Source: Haliscomenobacter sp965225875 (lineage in GTDB: Bacteria > Bacteroidota > Bacteroidia > Chitinophagales > Saprospiraceae). From it: a stretch of 64,000 nucleotides of DNA. A model generated the notes under the pieces. It was not told the origin of the DNA. It worked only from the letters and a program-made list of their open reading frames with translations, and made no database searches. The stretch is from NCBI RefSeq assembly GCF_965225875.1, contig NZ_CBDDBS010000003.1, positions 1,736,001 through 1,800,000 of the forward strand, in the 5' to 3' direction. Both the position numbers and the translations under genes were made by a program. Positions 7,110 through 15,167 of this stretch are shown one piece after another; position 1 is the stretch's first letter, and each line of letters starts with the position of its first letter.

Positions 7110-9559
7110 ATCAGACCGAATTGGCACTCAATTACTTTAGTCCTCGAAAAAAAAACTACTTCTGGCGCTGGTCCAGTGATGGACAAACCCTTGAATTAGC
7201 AAGTGATTACACCATTTGTTTTCGTAAAGAATTGGTGGAAATATTAAGAGATGTTCAGATGATTGGTCTTCCCTCTTTAGAAGTAATTGTATTTTTTATC
7301 CTGGCTTGTAAAGGTGAGTTGGAGCGTATTTCACACCATTTTGAACTTGAAGAAACATTACTAGAACAAATTTGTACCAACGAAGCCGATGAAAATTATG
7401 AGGCTTTTTACAATGCGAAGGAAGACAACCAGGTTGTTAAATACATTTTGCCGCTTTTACAGAGAATAAGTCGACTGCCTGCCGAATTGAGGCGTGGTCA
7501 TATGCGAAGCCATTTGCTCAAAGAAATCTTAAAACATTCAACTGAATTAACACCCCCTCCTTTAGCTAATTTTTTAATTCATGAAATCGACAGTGAGCGG
7601 CTAACACCTGGTCGATTAAATAATTATGTAGCTTCTCCTCCCAAAACTTTGGTTGAAATACTGCACATTTTTAAGCCCTTAAAGGACATCGATGATCTAG
7701 AGTCACTACTCCGCACCGGCCTGGAACACCTCCCAGAACCAGCCCCTCTTCCCCAACCCGATCCCATCCCCAGCCAGGACGACCTCCTCACCCAACTCTC
7801 CCAAGACCATCAAACCGCAGGCCTGGCCCGTCTGACCAAACGCCTGATCGCTGCCCTCAACATCCCGCCCCATACCCAGGGTGCAAGTGATCAACCGCTG
7901 GGTGGTGTATCCGACATCAGCAATCGGGGCGACTTTGACCGCCTGCTGCTGAGTGAATTGGCCAACGACGACGACACCCTCAGTGCCCGCCTCGTGAACA
8001 ACGAAGCTTTGTACCTGCGCCGCGAAACGCCCCCTGACCCACAGGTGCAGGAACGGGTGATTTTGGTGGATACCAGTTTGCGTTTGTGGGGAATGCCGAG
8101 GGTCTTTGCAGTATCCGCAGCACTGGGTTGTGCACTGAACAATCACCAAAAGGCGGGTATTTCGGCTTTTGCATTGGGAAAAGAAATAAGCGAACCCAAT
8201 GCCCTGGCAACCAAGGAGGAAGTTGTGCAATTTTTGGAGCAACAAAGCCCGGTTTTGCACAGTGGGGAGGCTTTACGCGCTTTTTTCCGCCAACAGCCCC
8301 GTTCAGCCCAGCGGGCAGTTTTTTTCATCACTAGTGAAGAGGTGATGGCTGATAAAAACTTCAGCCTGATTTTTGCGGAGCAACAACAGCATTTGGATTA
8401 TTTGCTGGTATTGAGTCGGACGGGCACCTTGTTATTCTATAAGTTAGTGAACGGGCAGCGGAGTTTGATGAGTACGAGTGTGTTTGACCTGGAGGAGTTG
8501 TTGTTTGATCAAAAAAAATCGGCGATGCTTGCGGCATTGGTCGGTGCCCTCGGCCTCCAAGCCGAGCATGCCATTAAACATGATGGGCTGTTTCTTCCCT
8601 CCTATCCCGGTAAATTAAGGCGAGATGATGTCGCCTTTGATGGAAGCGTTTTGGTCGCTGTACTGCCTTCAAAAAGGGTTTGGTTCTGGCACAGTGCGCA
8701 AAAGGGGGCCATTGAAGTATTGAATAAAATTGAAGATGGTGAATACAAATTTTACCTAGTCAACCATAAGCTCAAATGTATCGTTGTCACCACCAAAGGC
8801 TTTAAATTCAAGGCCTATTTGTTTGAAAACAATGAATTATACGCTGTAGTTGACTTGTACGCCAAGCTGATCCGATACTATCCTCAACAAAACGTGGTCA
8901 ATTTGCATGAAATAGATGAGCCAGTGGTTGCTTGTGCCTACGAAGAGGGGAATGTTTTGATCGGTTTGAATCAAGCCGCCAGCCCCAATTATTATTATAC
9001 CTACAAGAACATTAGCCATGTGCTTGATCTAAAATCCCAGACCATTTCCCCGCTCCCAGAAAAACGGGTCATCCCCAAAGAACACCTACTTCAAAATTTG
9101 CAACCCGTCAAAAAAATGGTCAACAATGGCTATTCAGTGTTGCGGAACATCACCGAAATTGGCTTTACCCCTGAAGGTTTTATTCAATTAGGCAGACACC
9201 AGATGATCTTGCGCGATGGGAAATTATGGTTGACTAAAGCCACCTTTGTTGGTCTTGAGGTACGATCATTCTTATTCGATACCAATCTGGATGGTCAATT
9301 TTACACCAGGTCCTGTACTTGGCCAAATGGTAGCAAAATAATCCTGGACAGTCGTGGTTTTTTGCTATTTTTCTGGTCGGGCAGCACCCAGGCAGATTTT
9401 ACCATTGCACTGATCATAGGGCAAGAATTAGCAGCTTGTAGCAGGACTGGTTATTATACAGGGAACACCTACTTTTACAATGCCGACCCTGATCAAATCA
9501 TTACACCAACTGATTTTTACAACAGTTATATTGTTTCATTCATAAAGCGTGTTGGATAA
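7106..9559 (+). CDS. vWA domain / beta-propeller protein of the ternary system
   Basis: This 817-residue protein starts at the ATG overlapping the upstream stop (ATGA). Residues 1-200 are helical. A proline-rich linker (about 208-225) leads to the segment FDRLLLSELANDDDTLSARLVNNEALYLRRE and then the vWA domain (about 316-490), entered at VILVDTSLRLWGMPRVFAVSAALG. The metal site is DTSLR instead of DxSxS, so metal binding may be altered. The C-terminal 320 residues are repeating four-stranded units with W/F-D/G turns (for example VAVLPSKRVWFWHSAQKGAIEVLNKI), as expected of a beta-propeller. The domain order vWA then propeller next to a MoxR ATPase is the hallmark of the MoxR-vWA-beta-propeller systems described from comparative genomics as conflict systems. 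It is probably the substrate adaptor of the ATPase. Confidence 0.8.
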   Translation: MNQTELALNYFSPRKKNYFWRWSSDGQTLELASDYTICFRKELVEILRDVQMIGLPSLEVIVFFILACKGELERISHHFELEETLLEQICTNEADENYEAFYNAKEDNQVVKYILPLLQRISRLPAELRRGHMRSHLLKEILKHSTELTPPPLANFLIHEIDSERLTPGRLNNYVASPPKTLVEILHIFKPLKDIDDLESLLRTGLEHLPEPAPLPQPDPIPSQDDLLTQLSQDHQTAGLARLTKRLIAALNIPPHTQGASDQPLGGVSDISNRGDFDRLLLSELANDDDTLSARLVNNEALYLRRETPPDPQVQERVILVDTSLRLWGMPRVFAVSAALGCALNNHQKAGISAFALGKEISEPNALATKEEVVQFLEQQSPVLHSGEALRAFFRQQPRSAQRAVFFITSEEVMADKNFSLIFAEQQQHLDYLLVLSRTGTLLFYKLVNGQRSLMSTSVFDLEELLFDQKKSAMLAALVGALGLQAEHAIKHDGLFLPSYPGKLRRDDVAFDGSVLVAVLPSKRVWFWHSAQKGAIEVLNKIEDGEYKFYLVNHKLKCIVVTTKGFKFKAYLFENNELYAVVDLYAKLIRYYPQQNVVNLHEIDEPVVACAYEEGNVLIGLNQAASPNYYYTYKNISHVLDLKSQTISPLPEKRVIPKEHLLQNLQPVKKMVNNGYSVLRNITEIGFTPEGFIQLGRHQMILRDGKLWLTKATFVGLEVRSFLFDTNLDGQFYTRSCTWPNGSKIILDSRGFLLFFWSGSTQADFTIALIIGQELAACSRTGYYTGNTYFYNADPDQIITPTDFYNSYIVSFIKRVG

Positions 9560-9562
9560 GCC

Positions 9563-12331
9563 ATGAAACTCAGCCTTCAACTCCACTCCAGCCCCCGTGG
9601 CGCTATCCAGGCCGCCTTTCTGCGTGGCAGCGACCCGCAGCATTGGCTCGGCACACTCCAATCCTGGGGAATTCCCCTCAGCGATTTGGAAGCTTATGCT
9701 GTACCCCAGTCCAAAAGTGACTTGCAGGTAGCTGGTTTGTTGTTGATCATGCGCCAAGGTCATTTCCCTGCTCAGTTGGACTTACAGGAACCGTATCGTT
9801 GCATTGGCCAGGCTTTGCTCATTCCTCAATACGCTGATGTCCAGCCTCAAGTAGCCGAAGAGGAGTGGAAAACCTTATTGATTTACGATTGGCATTTTTT
9901 CCATCCGGGGATCGGCATGGTTGGTTTCCACCACAGCGATCGGGTTAATTTAGCTGACCTATTGACCTATCTTGCCCCACTTCAACAAGATTGGTCTCTG
10001 GCCAAACCCGGCCCTCCATCTGTCCCAGCCCTGCGGCAAATCAGCGTGGTACAACCCAAAGTGGAAGACATTTTTGCTCAGGTGCAAGGTGTAGGTGACA
10101 AAGACTTAAAAGATTTAGGTAAAAACAAACCCTCTCCTGAAGATGCCAAAGACCTACGTAGCACCTTGTTAAGCTCCCTGGAGAAACTACTAAGCCAACG
10201 CCCCAACCTGAGGGAGGGCGAAAGCCAGGGCTGGTTGGGCAAAATGCTCGATCGTTTGGAAATGCGCATCAGCCAAATACTTGCTGATCTACAAAAACAG
10301 CGTGAGAGTGAGATCGATCGTTTGCTCAAATTGTATCAGGACGACCCCGAAGAAGCGCTGCGGTATTCGATTCCCTTGGACAGCCCGTACGAAGGTCGGG
10401 GAATTGCGCCTCCCTCGGGGCTTTTAGGCCGCAACAATGCACCGGATTTTAATCTAGGCGGGCTCAATACCGGTGGTCCACGCGACAATTGGAATCTGGA
10501 TGCCCAACGCCAGATTGCTTTGCGGCAGCAGTACCTCCGATTGGCCAACCAAAAAATTGCTGAGGGCGACTACCGCAAGGCCGCCTACATCCACGCCCAT
10601 TTGCTTGGCGACTTCAATACCGCTGCCAATGTGTTGGAACAGGGCAAACATTTTTACAAAGCGGCCATTCTGTACCGCGATCACCTCAAAGACAAGCAGC
10701 GTGCTGCCCAGTGTTTTGAAAAAGGGAGCTTGTATACCGAAGCAATTGATCTTTACCTGGAATTGGGTCAAAAGGAAAAAGCTGGGGATTTGTATGCCCA
10801 TATTGATCAGTGGGCTGAGGCAGAAAAATTGTATCGAAATTGTGCCGAAGAGGCACTAAAAACCTTTAATTATTTGGAAGCTGCCCGAATTTTTGACCAG
10901 AAGCTTAAGGATCAAAACCAGGCAAAAGTCAGTCTGCTCAAGGGTTGGCATGACAAGCTCAATCCCACTTCCTGCCTGAACCATTATTTTGATTTTTTTC
11001 AGCAGGTCAGCAATGCTGAGTTTGATGCTGAAGTACAACGCATCTACCAAACCGAGTACAAACCCATACAGCGCAATGCTTTTATGGAAGTGCTCAAGGA
11101 GATTGGAAAAAATAAACAGCGTAGCTCCGAATTACCCAATGCCAGGGAGATTGTATATCAGGTAGTAAGCAAAGAATTGCAATCGGATATTCTTGATCAT
11201 ATGGGGATGCTGGAGACTTTTGGACCTGAGGATCGGTTGTTGGGTGGGGATGTGAGTAGGTATAAGGTAGGCCTGAAGGAACGGCAAAAAAAGGCACGGG
11301 AACAACTCAACAATGACAAATGGATATTGGTAAAAACCATTGATTTATCGCTGAAGGTAGATACCTGGTTAGAAGCACGAATGATCAATCAAAAATTAGT
11401 CGTACTAGGGCAAAGCGGGGAGAAAGTTTACCTCCAATGCTCTGACCTGGAGTTTTTTAATGAATGCGTCAAAATGGGTTTGGCCAATAACCCGCAACAG
11501 AAGCCTCAGCTGGTAGCTTTGCCCTCCAACTCCCCTTATTTAAGCATCATTCACACCAAATTTTTATCCAGCAGCGCGATTCGATTCATTGAGAGATGTT
11601 TCGGCAAGGAAGTTTTGAAATACAACATTCACTTGGGAGAAAACACCATTGGTTTAGGAGTGATTGACAATAAAACCATCGCTAAACTGGATATTCTCCC
11701 GGACGGAACGCTTCACCTAAGTATTTGTACGGTAAAAGGAGCAGTGAAAAAAACATTTTTGTGCATTGATGCCAAGGATCACATCAATAAGGTAATGATC
11801 AGACCACCTGAAGCTGGGAGCTATTTTGAACTCATGCATTTTATGAATGGGTTTTTATATTTTATTACCCCAGACCGCAACACCGTGCTGCGCATTGATG
11901 AATCAGGCAACACAATTGGGCATCAGCCTGATATCCCCCTACCTATTCTCAAAATGGCCTTATCTGACGGTTATTCAGCCGAAAGAATGGTCATTCATTG
12001 TGGTTATGATGACCCAACTTTTAATATGAGATTGCAATTTGGCTGTCAATATTTTAGACCGGACGCTGATGGTTTTAATCCACACGGTGACATTTTTGAA
12101 AGTACCCCGCTTGATAGCATTCTATTCACACACAATGGCCTGATTGTCACATTTGGAAAAAATATTCGTTTGTACAATACCAGAGGAATTTCAACCCCAC
12201 GGCTTGTTGACGAATTTGAACTGGATGAGGAAATCGTGGATGTTTTTAAAGGGCCAAGTGTGCACCAAGTCGGCTTTTTGACCAAAAATGGCAAAGTCCA
12301 TTTCTACGAAATTGGCAACCTTAACACCTAA
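9563..12331 (+). CDS. Large bpX6-like / TPR / beta-propeller protein of the ternary system
   Basis: This 922-residue cytosolic protein begins 3 bp after the vWA gene. Residues 1-145 form a domain with IGQALLIPQYADVQPQ and DWHFFHPGIGMVGF, matching my memory of the bpX6 domain (number unchecked). A linker and a charged coiled coil (about 195-260) follow, then TPR-like helical repeats (about 315-460: KIAEGDYRKAAYIHAHLLGDF, QGKHFYKAAILYRDHLKD, KGSLYTEAIDLYLELGQKEKAGDLY). The last 340 residues are beta-propeller-like repeats ending in KNGKVHFYEIG. It is the last gene of the operon. It probably scaffolds the complex or senses the target. It ends 20 bp from the 3' end of a convergent gene, with no clear terminator. 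Confidence 0.72.
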   Translation: MKLSLQLHSSPRGAIQAAFLRGSDPQHWLGTLQSWGIPLSDLEAYAVPQSKSDLQVAGLLLIMRQGHFPAQLDLQEPYRCIGQALLIPQYADVQPQVAEEEWKTLLIYDWHFFHPGIGMVGFHHSDRVNLADLLTYLAPLQQDWSLAKPGPPSVPALRQISVVQPKVEDIFAQVQGVGDKDLKDLGKNKPSPEDAKDLRSTLLSSLEKLLSQRPNLREGESQGWLGKMLDRLEMRISQILADLQKQRESEIDRLLKLYQDDPEEALRYSIPLDSPYEGRGIAPPSGLLGRNNAPDFNLGGLNTGGPRDNWNLDAQRQIALRQQYLRLANQKIAEGDYRKAAYIHAHLLGDFNTAANVLEQGKHFYKAAILYRDHLKDKQRAAQCFEKGSLYTEAIDLYLELGQKEKAGDLYAHIDQWAEAEKLYRNCAEEALKTFNYLEAARIFDQKLKDQNQAKVSLLKGWHDKLNPTSCLNHYFDFFQQVSNAEFDAEVQRIYQTEYKPIQRNAFMEVLKEIGKNKQRSSELPNAREIVYQVVSKELQSDILDHMGMLETFGPEDRLLGGDVSRYKVGLKERQKKAREQLNNDKWILVKTIDLSLKVDTWLEARMINQKLVVLGQSGEKVYLQCSDLEFFNECVKMGLANNPQQKPQLVALPSNSPYLSIIHTKFLSSSAIRFIERCFGKEVLKYNIHLGENTIGLGVIDNKTIAKLDILPDGTLHLSICTVKGAVKKTFLCIDAKDHINKVMIRPPEAGSYFELMHFMNGFLYFITPDRNTVLRIDESGNTIGHQPDIPLPILKMALSDGYSAERMVIHCGYDDPTFNMRLQFGCQYFRPDADGFNPHGDIFESTPLDSILFTHNGLIVTFGKNIRLYNTRGISTPRLVDEFELDEEIVDVFKGPSVHQVGFLTKNGKVHFYEIGNLNT

Positions 12332-12351
12332 CGTTTATTTCTTTTCCGCCC

Positions 12352-12804
12352 CTAATTCGGAAATTGATGCTTAAAATGTTTTGAAAAGTCCTCTACCGAC
12401 TCGATAAAATCTTCCCCAAATTGTTCAGTAGGTTTGGTGGGGGTTGGTGTGATTCGTGCCATTTCCGTGCTTTTCCCGGTAGTGATCACCAACAAACCTT
12501 TGTTGATGCGTTTGCAGTAAAAAACATTGAACAACTTGGCTTCAACCCAGCCAGCACCATGGATGATGCCCAATCGTTCGTGGTTGAGCAGTAGCATGTT
12601 TGTGATTTGAATCGGAATTTTATTAAAAATCTGAGCCGATGCCTGGCTCACCATTTCCTTGATGAGGGGGGATTTGAATTTTTTACTTTGCTGCGTAAAG
12701 GCGGGTTGCTCCGCAAAATTGGTCAGGAAATAGTCGAAGATTTCCGAAAAATCATCGCTGTCTTTTAAAATATTTTCGAGGTATTTGGATTTTTCCGCCG
12801 TCAT
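12352..12804 (-). CDS. Hypothetical protein of 150 residues, convergent with the ternary-system operon
   Basis: I do not recognise this family. The protein is soluble, with no signal, and has a helical N-terminal half (DFSEIFDYFLTNFAEQ; PLIKEMVSQASAQIFNKIPIQ) and a short beta-rich centre (LLLNHERLGIIHGAGWVEAKLFNVFYCKRINKGLLVITTGKST). The C-terminal tail is charged. It lies 20 bp from the stop of the large propeller gene on the other strand and 63 bp from mtnC. Its lower GC than mtnC and lack of partners fit an accessory gene. Whether it belongs functionally to the MoxR system cannot be told from position alone, because it is convergent. Confidence 0.7.
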   Translation of the reverse strand: MTAEKSKYLENILKDSDDFSEIFDYFLTNFAEQPAFTQQSKKFKSPLIKEMVSQASAQIFNKIPIQITNMLLLNHERLGIIHGAGWVEAKLFNVFYCKRINKGLLVITTGKSTEMARITPTPTKPTEQFGEDFIESVEDFSKHFKHQFPN

Positions 12805-12867
12805 TTCTACTTATTTGTTGTAAAAATAAATTTTTCCAACAAATAAGTCAAGTTGTCAACCAAAAAA

Positions 12868-13548
12868 TTATCCAACAATTTCTTCAAAACTTCCCACTCC
12901 GGCATGCCGCATGCTCGGAATGGTGCCCGGGCGCAACAACTGCAAGCACTGCATACCCGCCGCCTGGGCCGCATCCAATTCTTCTTCAATATCGGATAGG
13001 AAAAGGATTTCTGCTGGCGCTAATCCCAATTGTGTCGCTATATTTTGATAAGAAGCTACTTCCCGTTTGTGCCCTACTGCAGTATCGAAATTATGGTTAA
13101 AAAACCCGTTCAAATCCCCATACTCACTGTGACCAAACAGCAGTTTTTGTGCCCCCACCGAGCCGGAGGAATATATCCCCATCGGTATCCCCTGCTGTTT
13201 CCAACGCTCCAGGGCTGGAACCACATCGGGATAAACATGCCCTTTAAAACCGCCGCTGTCGTAACCTAATTTCCAAATCAGGCCTTGCAACAATTTGAGG
13301 GCCGGATGTTTGCGGTCGGCAGTAATCCAGGAGAGCAGGCCATTGATCAGGTCTTCGGTGCCATCAGCGGGTAGTTCTTCTTCGAGCAGGGTCTGGCGGG
13401 TTTGTTCCAAAGCCTGAGCTACAGCCGGATCATGCAGATTTGCCCGCACAAAGTCCGGTAGCTTTTCAAATGAATAGGGAAAAAGAATCTTGTGCACGAA
13501 GTTGATGTCGGTAGTCGTGCCTTCGATGTCGGTGAGGATAAACTGCAT
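12868..13548 (-). CDS. mtnC: Acireductone synthase (enolase-phosphatase E1), methionine salvage
   Basis: This 226-residue HAD-superfamily enzyme converts 2,3-diketo-5-methylthiopentyl-1-phosphate to acireductone by enolisation and dephosphorylation. Seen: the family motif DIEGTTTDINFVH (D7, E9), a cap region with LINGLLSWITADRKHPALK and LQGLIWKLGYDSGGFKGHVYPDV, the second motif IYSSGSVGAQKLLFGHS and the metal motif LFLSDIEEELDAA. The start at 13548 (MQFIL) is preferred to 13581, because the extra N-terminal codons run toward the palindrome. It is the last gene of an mtnB-mtnD-mtnC cluster on this strand, separated from mtnD by a palindrome. Confidence 0.95.
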   Translation of the reverse strand: MQFILTDIEGTTTDINFVHKILFPYSFEKLPDFVRANLHDPAVAQALEQTRQTLLEEELPADGTEDLINGLLSWITADRKHPALKLLQGLIWKLGYDSGGFKGHVYPDVVPALERWKQQGIPMGIYSSGSVGAQKLLFGHSEYGDLNGFFNHNFDTAVGHKREVASYQNIATQLGLAPAEILFLSDIEEELDAAQAAGMQCLQLLRPGTIPSMRHAGVGSFEEIVG

Positions 13549-13574
13549 AGGTTGGTGGAATGAAGATTTTTTTT

Positions 13575-13634
13575 GAACCACCTTAGAAACCTTAGGTAGC
13601 GATCTAAGGTGCCCTAAGGTGTCTAAGGTGGTTC
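13575..13634. repeat. CCTAAGGTG-family palindrome between mtnD and mtnC
   Basis: GAACCACCTTAG-aa-ACCTTAGG (13575-13596) pairs with CCTAAGGT-gt-CTAAGGTGGTTC (13613-13634); 20 of 22 positions match. A CAGCGAAGCTG hairpin follows just after. In this case the flanking genes point the same way, so it could act as an attenuator or RNA-processing site within the mtn cluster. Confidence 0.85.
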
Positions 13635-13660
13635 ATAAAAAACCAGCAGCGAAGCTGCCC

Positions 13661-14188
13661 TTAATTCAAATTGTACCGCTGATCAACCCCGGACTCCGTA
13701 TAATGCGGAACCCAGCCCGATTGATCAATAAATACGCGAATGGCTTTGACGAATTTTTTTGGGCCCATGTCAAACCAGTGCTTGGTGTTGGCAGGCACCG
13801 AAATGAGGTCGCCTGCCTGGCAGGTTACGCAGAAGATGTCTTCATCTCCGCCCAGGTTGAACCAAAACATGCCCTCGCCGTCCACAAAAAAGCGTACTTC
13901 ATCCTCGGTGTGGATGTGCTCACTCAAAAACTTGGTGCGCAACATTTCCAATTGTGGGTGATCGGGCGTAACGTTGATCACATCGGCAGTTTTGTAGCCG
14001 TTGGAATCCATATAAGGCTTGAGTTTGTGTGCATAGGCGCCAATGATCGTGTCCTGATCAGCGTCGTCGGCAAACTCAACCGCGGCTTCCCATTGCTCGT
14101 AAATGACCCCGCGGGCGTTCAAAAAACTTTTGATCTCGGCAGGATCGTTGACAACGGTTTGTTTGTCTGGAATGGTAAGGATGGCCAT
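13661..14188 (-). CDS. mtnD: Acireductone dioxygenase, methionine salvage
   Basis: This 175-residue cupin oxidises acireductone with O2. With iron it gives formate and 2-keto-4-methylthiobutyrate (the methionine precursor); with nickel it gives the off-pathway product. All metal ligands are visible: H91, H93 and E97 in SEHIHTEDEVRFFVDG, and H137 in PANTKHWFD. Length is normal. It lies between mtnB and mtnC on the same strand, both spacers being filled by palindromes. The product of MtnC is its substrate, so the cluster covers consecutive steps. Nothing in the sequence tells which metal is used. Confidence 0.96.
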   Translation of the reverse strand: MAILTIPDKQTVVNDPAEIKSFLNARGVIYEQWEAAVEFADDADQDTIIGAYAHKLKPYMDSNGYKTADVINVTPDHPQLEMLRTKFLSEHIHTEDEVRFFVDGEGMFWFNLGGDEDIFCVTCQAGDLISVPANTKHWFDMGPKKFVKAIRVFIDQSGWVPHYTESGVDQRYNLN

Positions 14189-14204
14189 GGCAAAAAGTTT
14201 ATTA

Positions 14205-14320
14205 GAGTTGAGGAGTTGAGAAGTTGAGAAGTTGAGGCTGCCGCGAGCGACTTTGGCAATAATCTTGTCTAAGTTGCTCGCGGTAGCCTCAACTTCTCAA
14301 CTCCTCAACTCCTCAACTTC
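14205..14320. repeat. Palindrome with GTTGAGA-word arms and a CTTAGACAAGATTAT-type core, between mtnB and mtnD
   Basis: Left arm 14205-14250 (GAGTTGAGGAGTTGAGAAG... then GGCTGCCGCGAGCGA) pairs with right arm 14275-14320 (TGCTCGCGGTAGCCTC... then tandem CAACTTCT and CAACTCCT words) with few mismatches. The core 14237-14288 is shared, inverted, with the palindrome at 35930-35978. The right arm overlaps the last codons and stop of mtnB, so the repeat supplies the protein's final residues (LKLRS). Confidence 0.85.
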
Positions 14321-14916
14321 AATTTTAAGTATTCACACTCTAACAAAAACTCCACCACTTCCACATGCCTTTTGGCGTCAGCGATGGTGTTGCCCCAGGT
14401 GTACATGCCGTGTCCAGCGATGAGAAAAGCGCGAAGTTCTGTATCGCTCCGCCCCACAAACTCTGCTACTTCGATAGACAATGCGGCAATATCCTGCGTA
14501 TTGGCAAAGATGGGAATTTTTACGGAAACTTCATGGGTTTTGATGCCACTAAAACCTTTCAAAATTTCATAGTTCTCAAGCACGATTGCCCCCTTTACCT
14601 GCAGCAATTGGGAAACGACCGTATTGAGCACCGTATGGGTATGCAATACGCAGTGGGCGTCAGGGAAAAGCTTGTACACCGCGCAGTGCAGCAGGGTTTC
14701 AGCCGAAGGTTTGCGGGCATCATCAATCGGGTTGCCCGAGGCATCTACCTGCAAAAAGTGCTTTTCGGCAAAGTCGCCCTTATCCAAGCCACTTTGGGAT
14801 ACAAAAAAATTGCTCTGCCCGACTTCCCGGTACGAGTAGTTGGAAGAAGTGGCTGGTGCCCAGCCTTTTTGGTGCAAAAAGTGAATGGCTTTGACCAATT
14901 CAGCGCGTTGGCTCAT
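14305..14916 (-). CDS. mtnB: Methylthioribulose-1-phosphate dehydratase, methionine salvage
   Basis: This 203-residue class II aldolase-fold enzyme dehydrates methylthioribulose-1-phosphate to the diketone used by MtnC. Seen: GWAPATSSNYSYR near the N-terminus, the zinc site HTHTVLN and the later histidine in AGHGMYTWGNT. ATG 14916 (MSQRAELV) is preferred; the longer frame starts with TTG at 14934. It is the first protein gene after tRNA-Arg on this strand, so the tRNA terminator separates them. Its last codons lie inside a palindromic repeat, which suggests repeat insertion or expansion at the 3' end. The kinase and isomerase steps of the pathway are not in the window. Confidence 0.94.
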   Translation of the reverse strand: MSQRAELVKAIHFLHQKGWAPATSSNYSYREVGQSNFFVSQSGLDKGDFAEKHFLQVDASGNPIDDARKPSAETLLHCAVYKLFPDAHCVLHTHTVLNTVVSQLLQVKGAIVLENYEILKGFSGIKTHEVSVKIPIFANTQDIAALSIEVAEFVGRSDTELRAFLIAGHGMYTWGNTIADAKRHVEVVEFLLECEYLKLKLRS

Positions 14917-14955
14917 CGCTTTTTTTGAGTGCAAGTGTACGAAATTAAAAACAAA

Positions 14956-14984
14956 AAAGCCCAGCCTGAATGTCAGACTGGGCT
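14956..14984 (-). terminator. Rho-independent terminator after tRNA-Arg
   Basis: On the minus strand GCCCAGTCTGA-cat-TCAGGCTGGGC is followed by TTTTTTG. The 11-bp stem has one mismatch, the loop is 3 nt, and it begins 1-2 nt after the encoded CCA. Confidence 0.92.
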
Positions 14985-15059
14985 TGGTAGCCTCGAGTGG
15001 AATCGAACCACTATCTTAGGTTCCGGAAACCTACATACTATCCGTTGTACTACGAAGCC
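14985..15059 (-). tRNA. tRNA-Arg, anticodon CCG
   Basis: The 75-nt minus-strand sequence folds into a full cloverleaf. Acceptor GGCTTCG pairs with CGAGGCT (G1-U72 and U4-G69 wobbles). The D stem is GTAC/GTAT, and the anticodon arm is TAGGT-TTCCGGA-ACCTA with CCG at positions 34-36. The variable loop has 4 nt, and the T arm is AGTGG-TTCGATT-CCACT. Discriminator A and CCA are encoded. It decodes CGG arginine codons. Confidence 0.95.
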
Positions 15060-15084
15060 GTATGAAATTTCTCTTTCGAGACCG

Positions 15085-15092
15085 CAAATATA
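15085..15092 (-). promoter_or_regulatory. -7 element of tRNA-Arg promoter
   Basis: The minus strand reads TATATTTG, a perfect TAnnTTTG, 25 nt upstream of the tRNA 5' end. A TTG lies upstream but with a spacer of only 15 nt, so the -33 element is poor. Confidence 0.4.
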
Positions 15093-15167
15093 CAAAAGCT
15101 ATTTTCACAAAGAATAATTTTTTCTAAAAAAAGGAAACTACTTTTAGCGGAAAGAAGTTCCAATGGA

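Noticed and set aside
7106..9559. vWA gene as a pseudogene because of its weak metal motif
   Set aside because: The frame is intact, tightly coupled to its neighbours, and surrounding family sequence is well kept.
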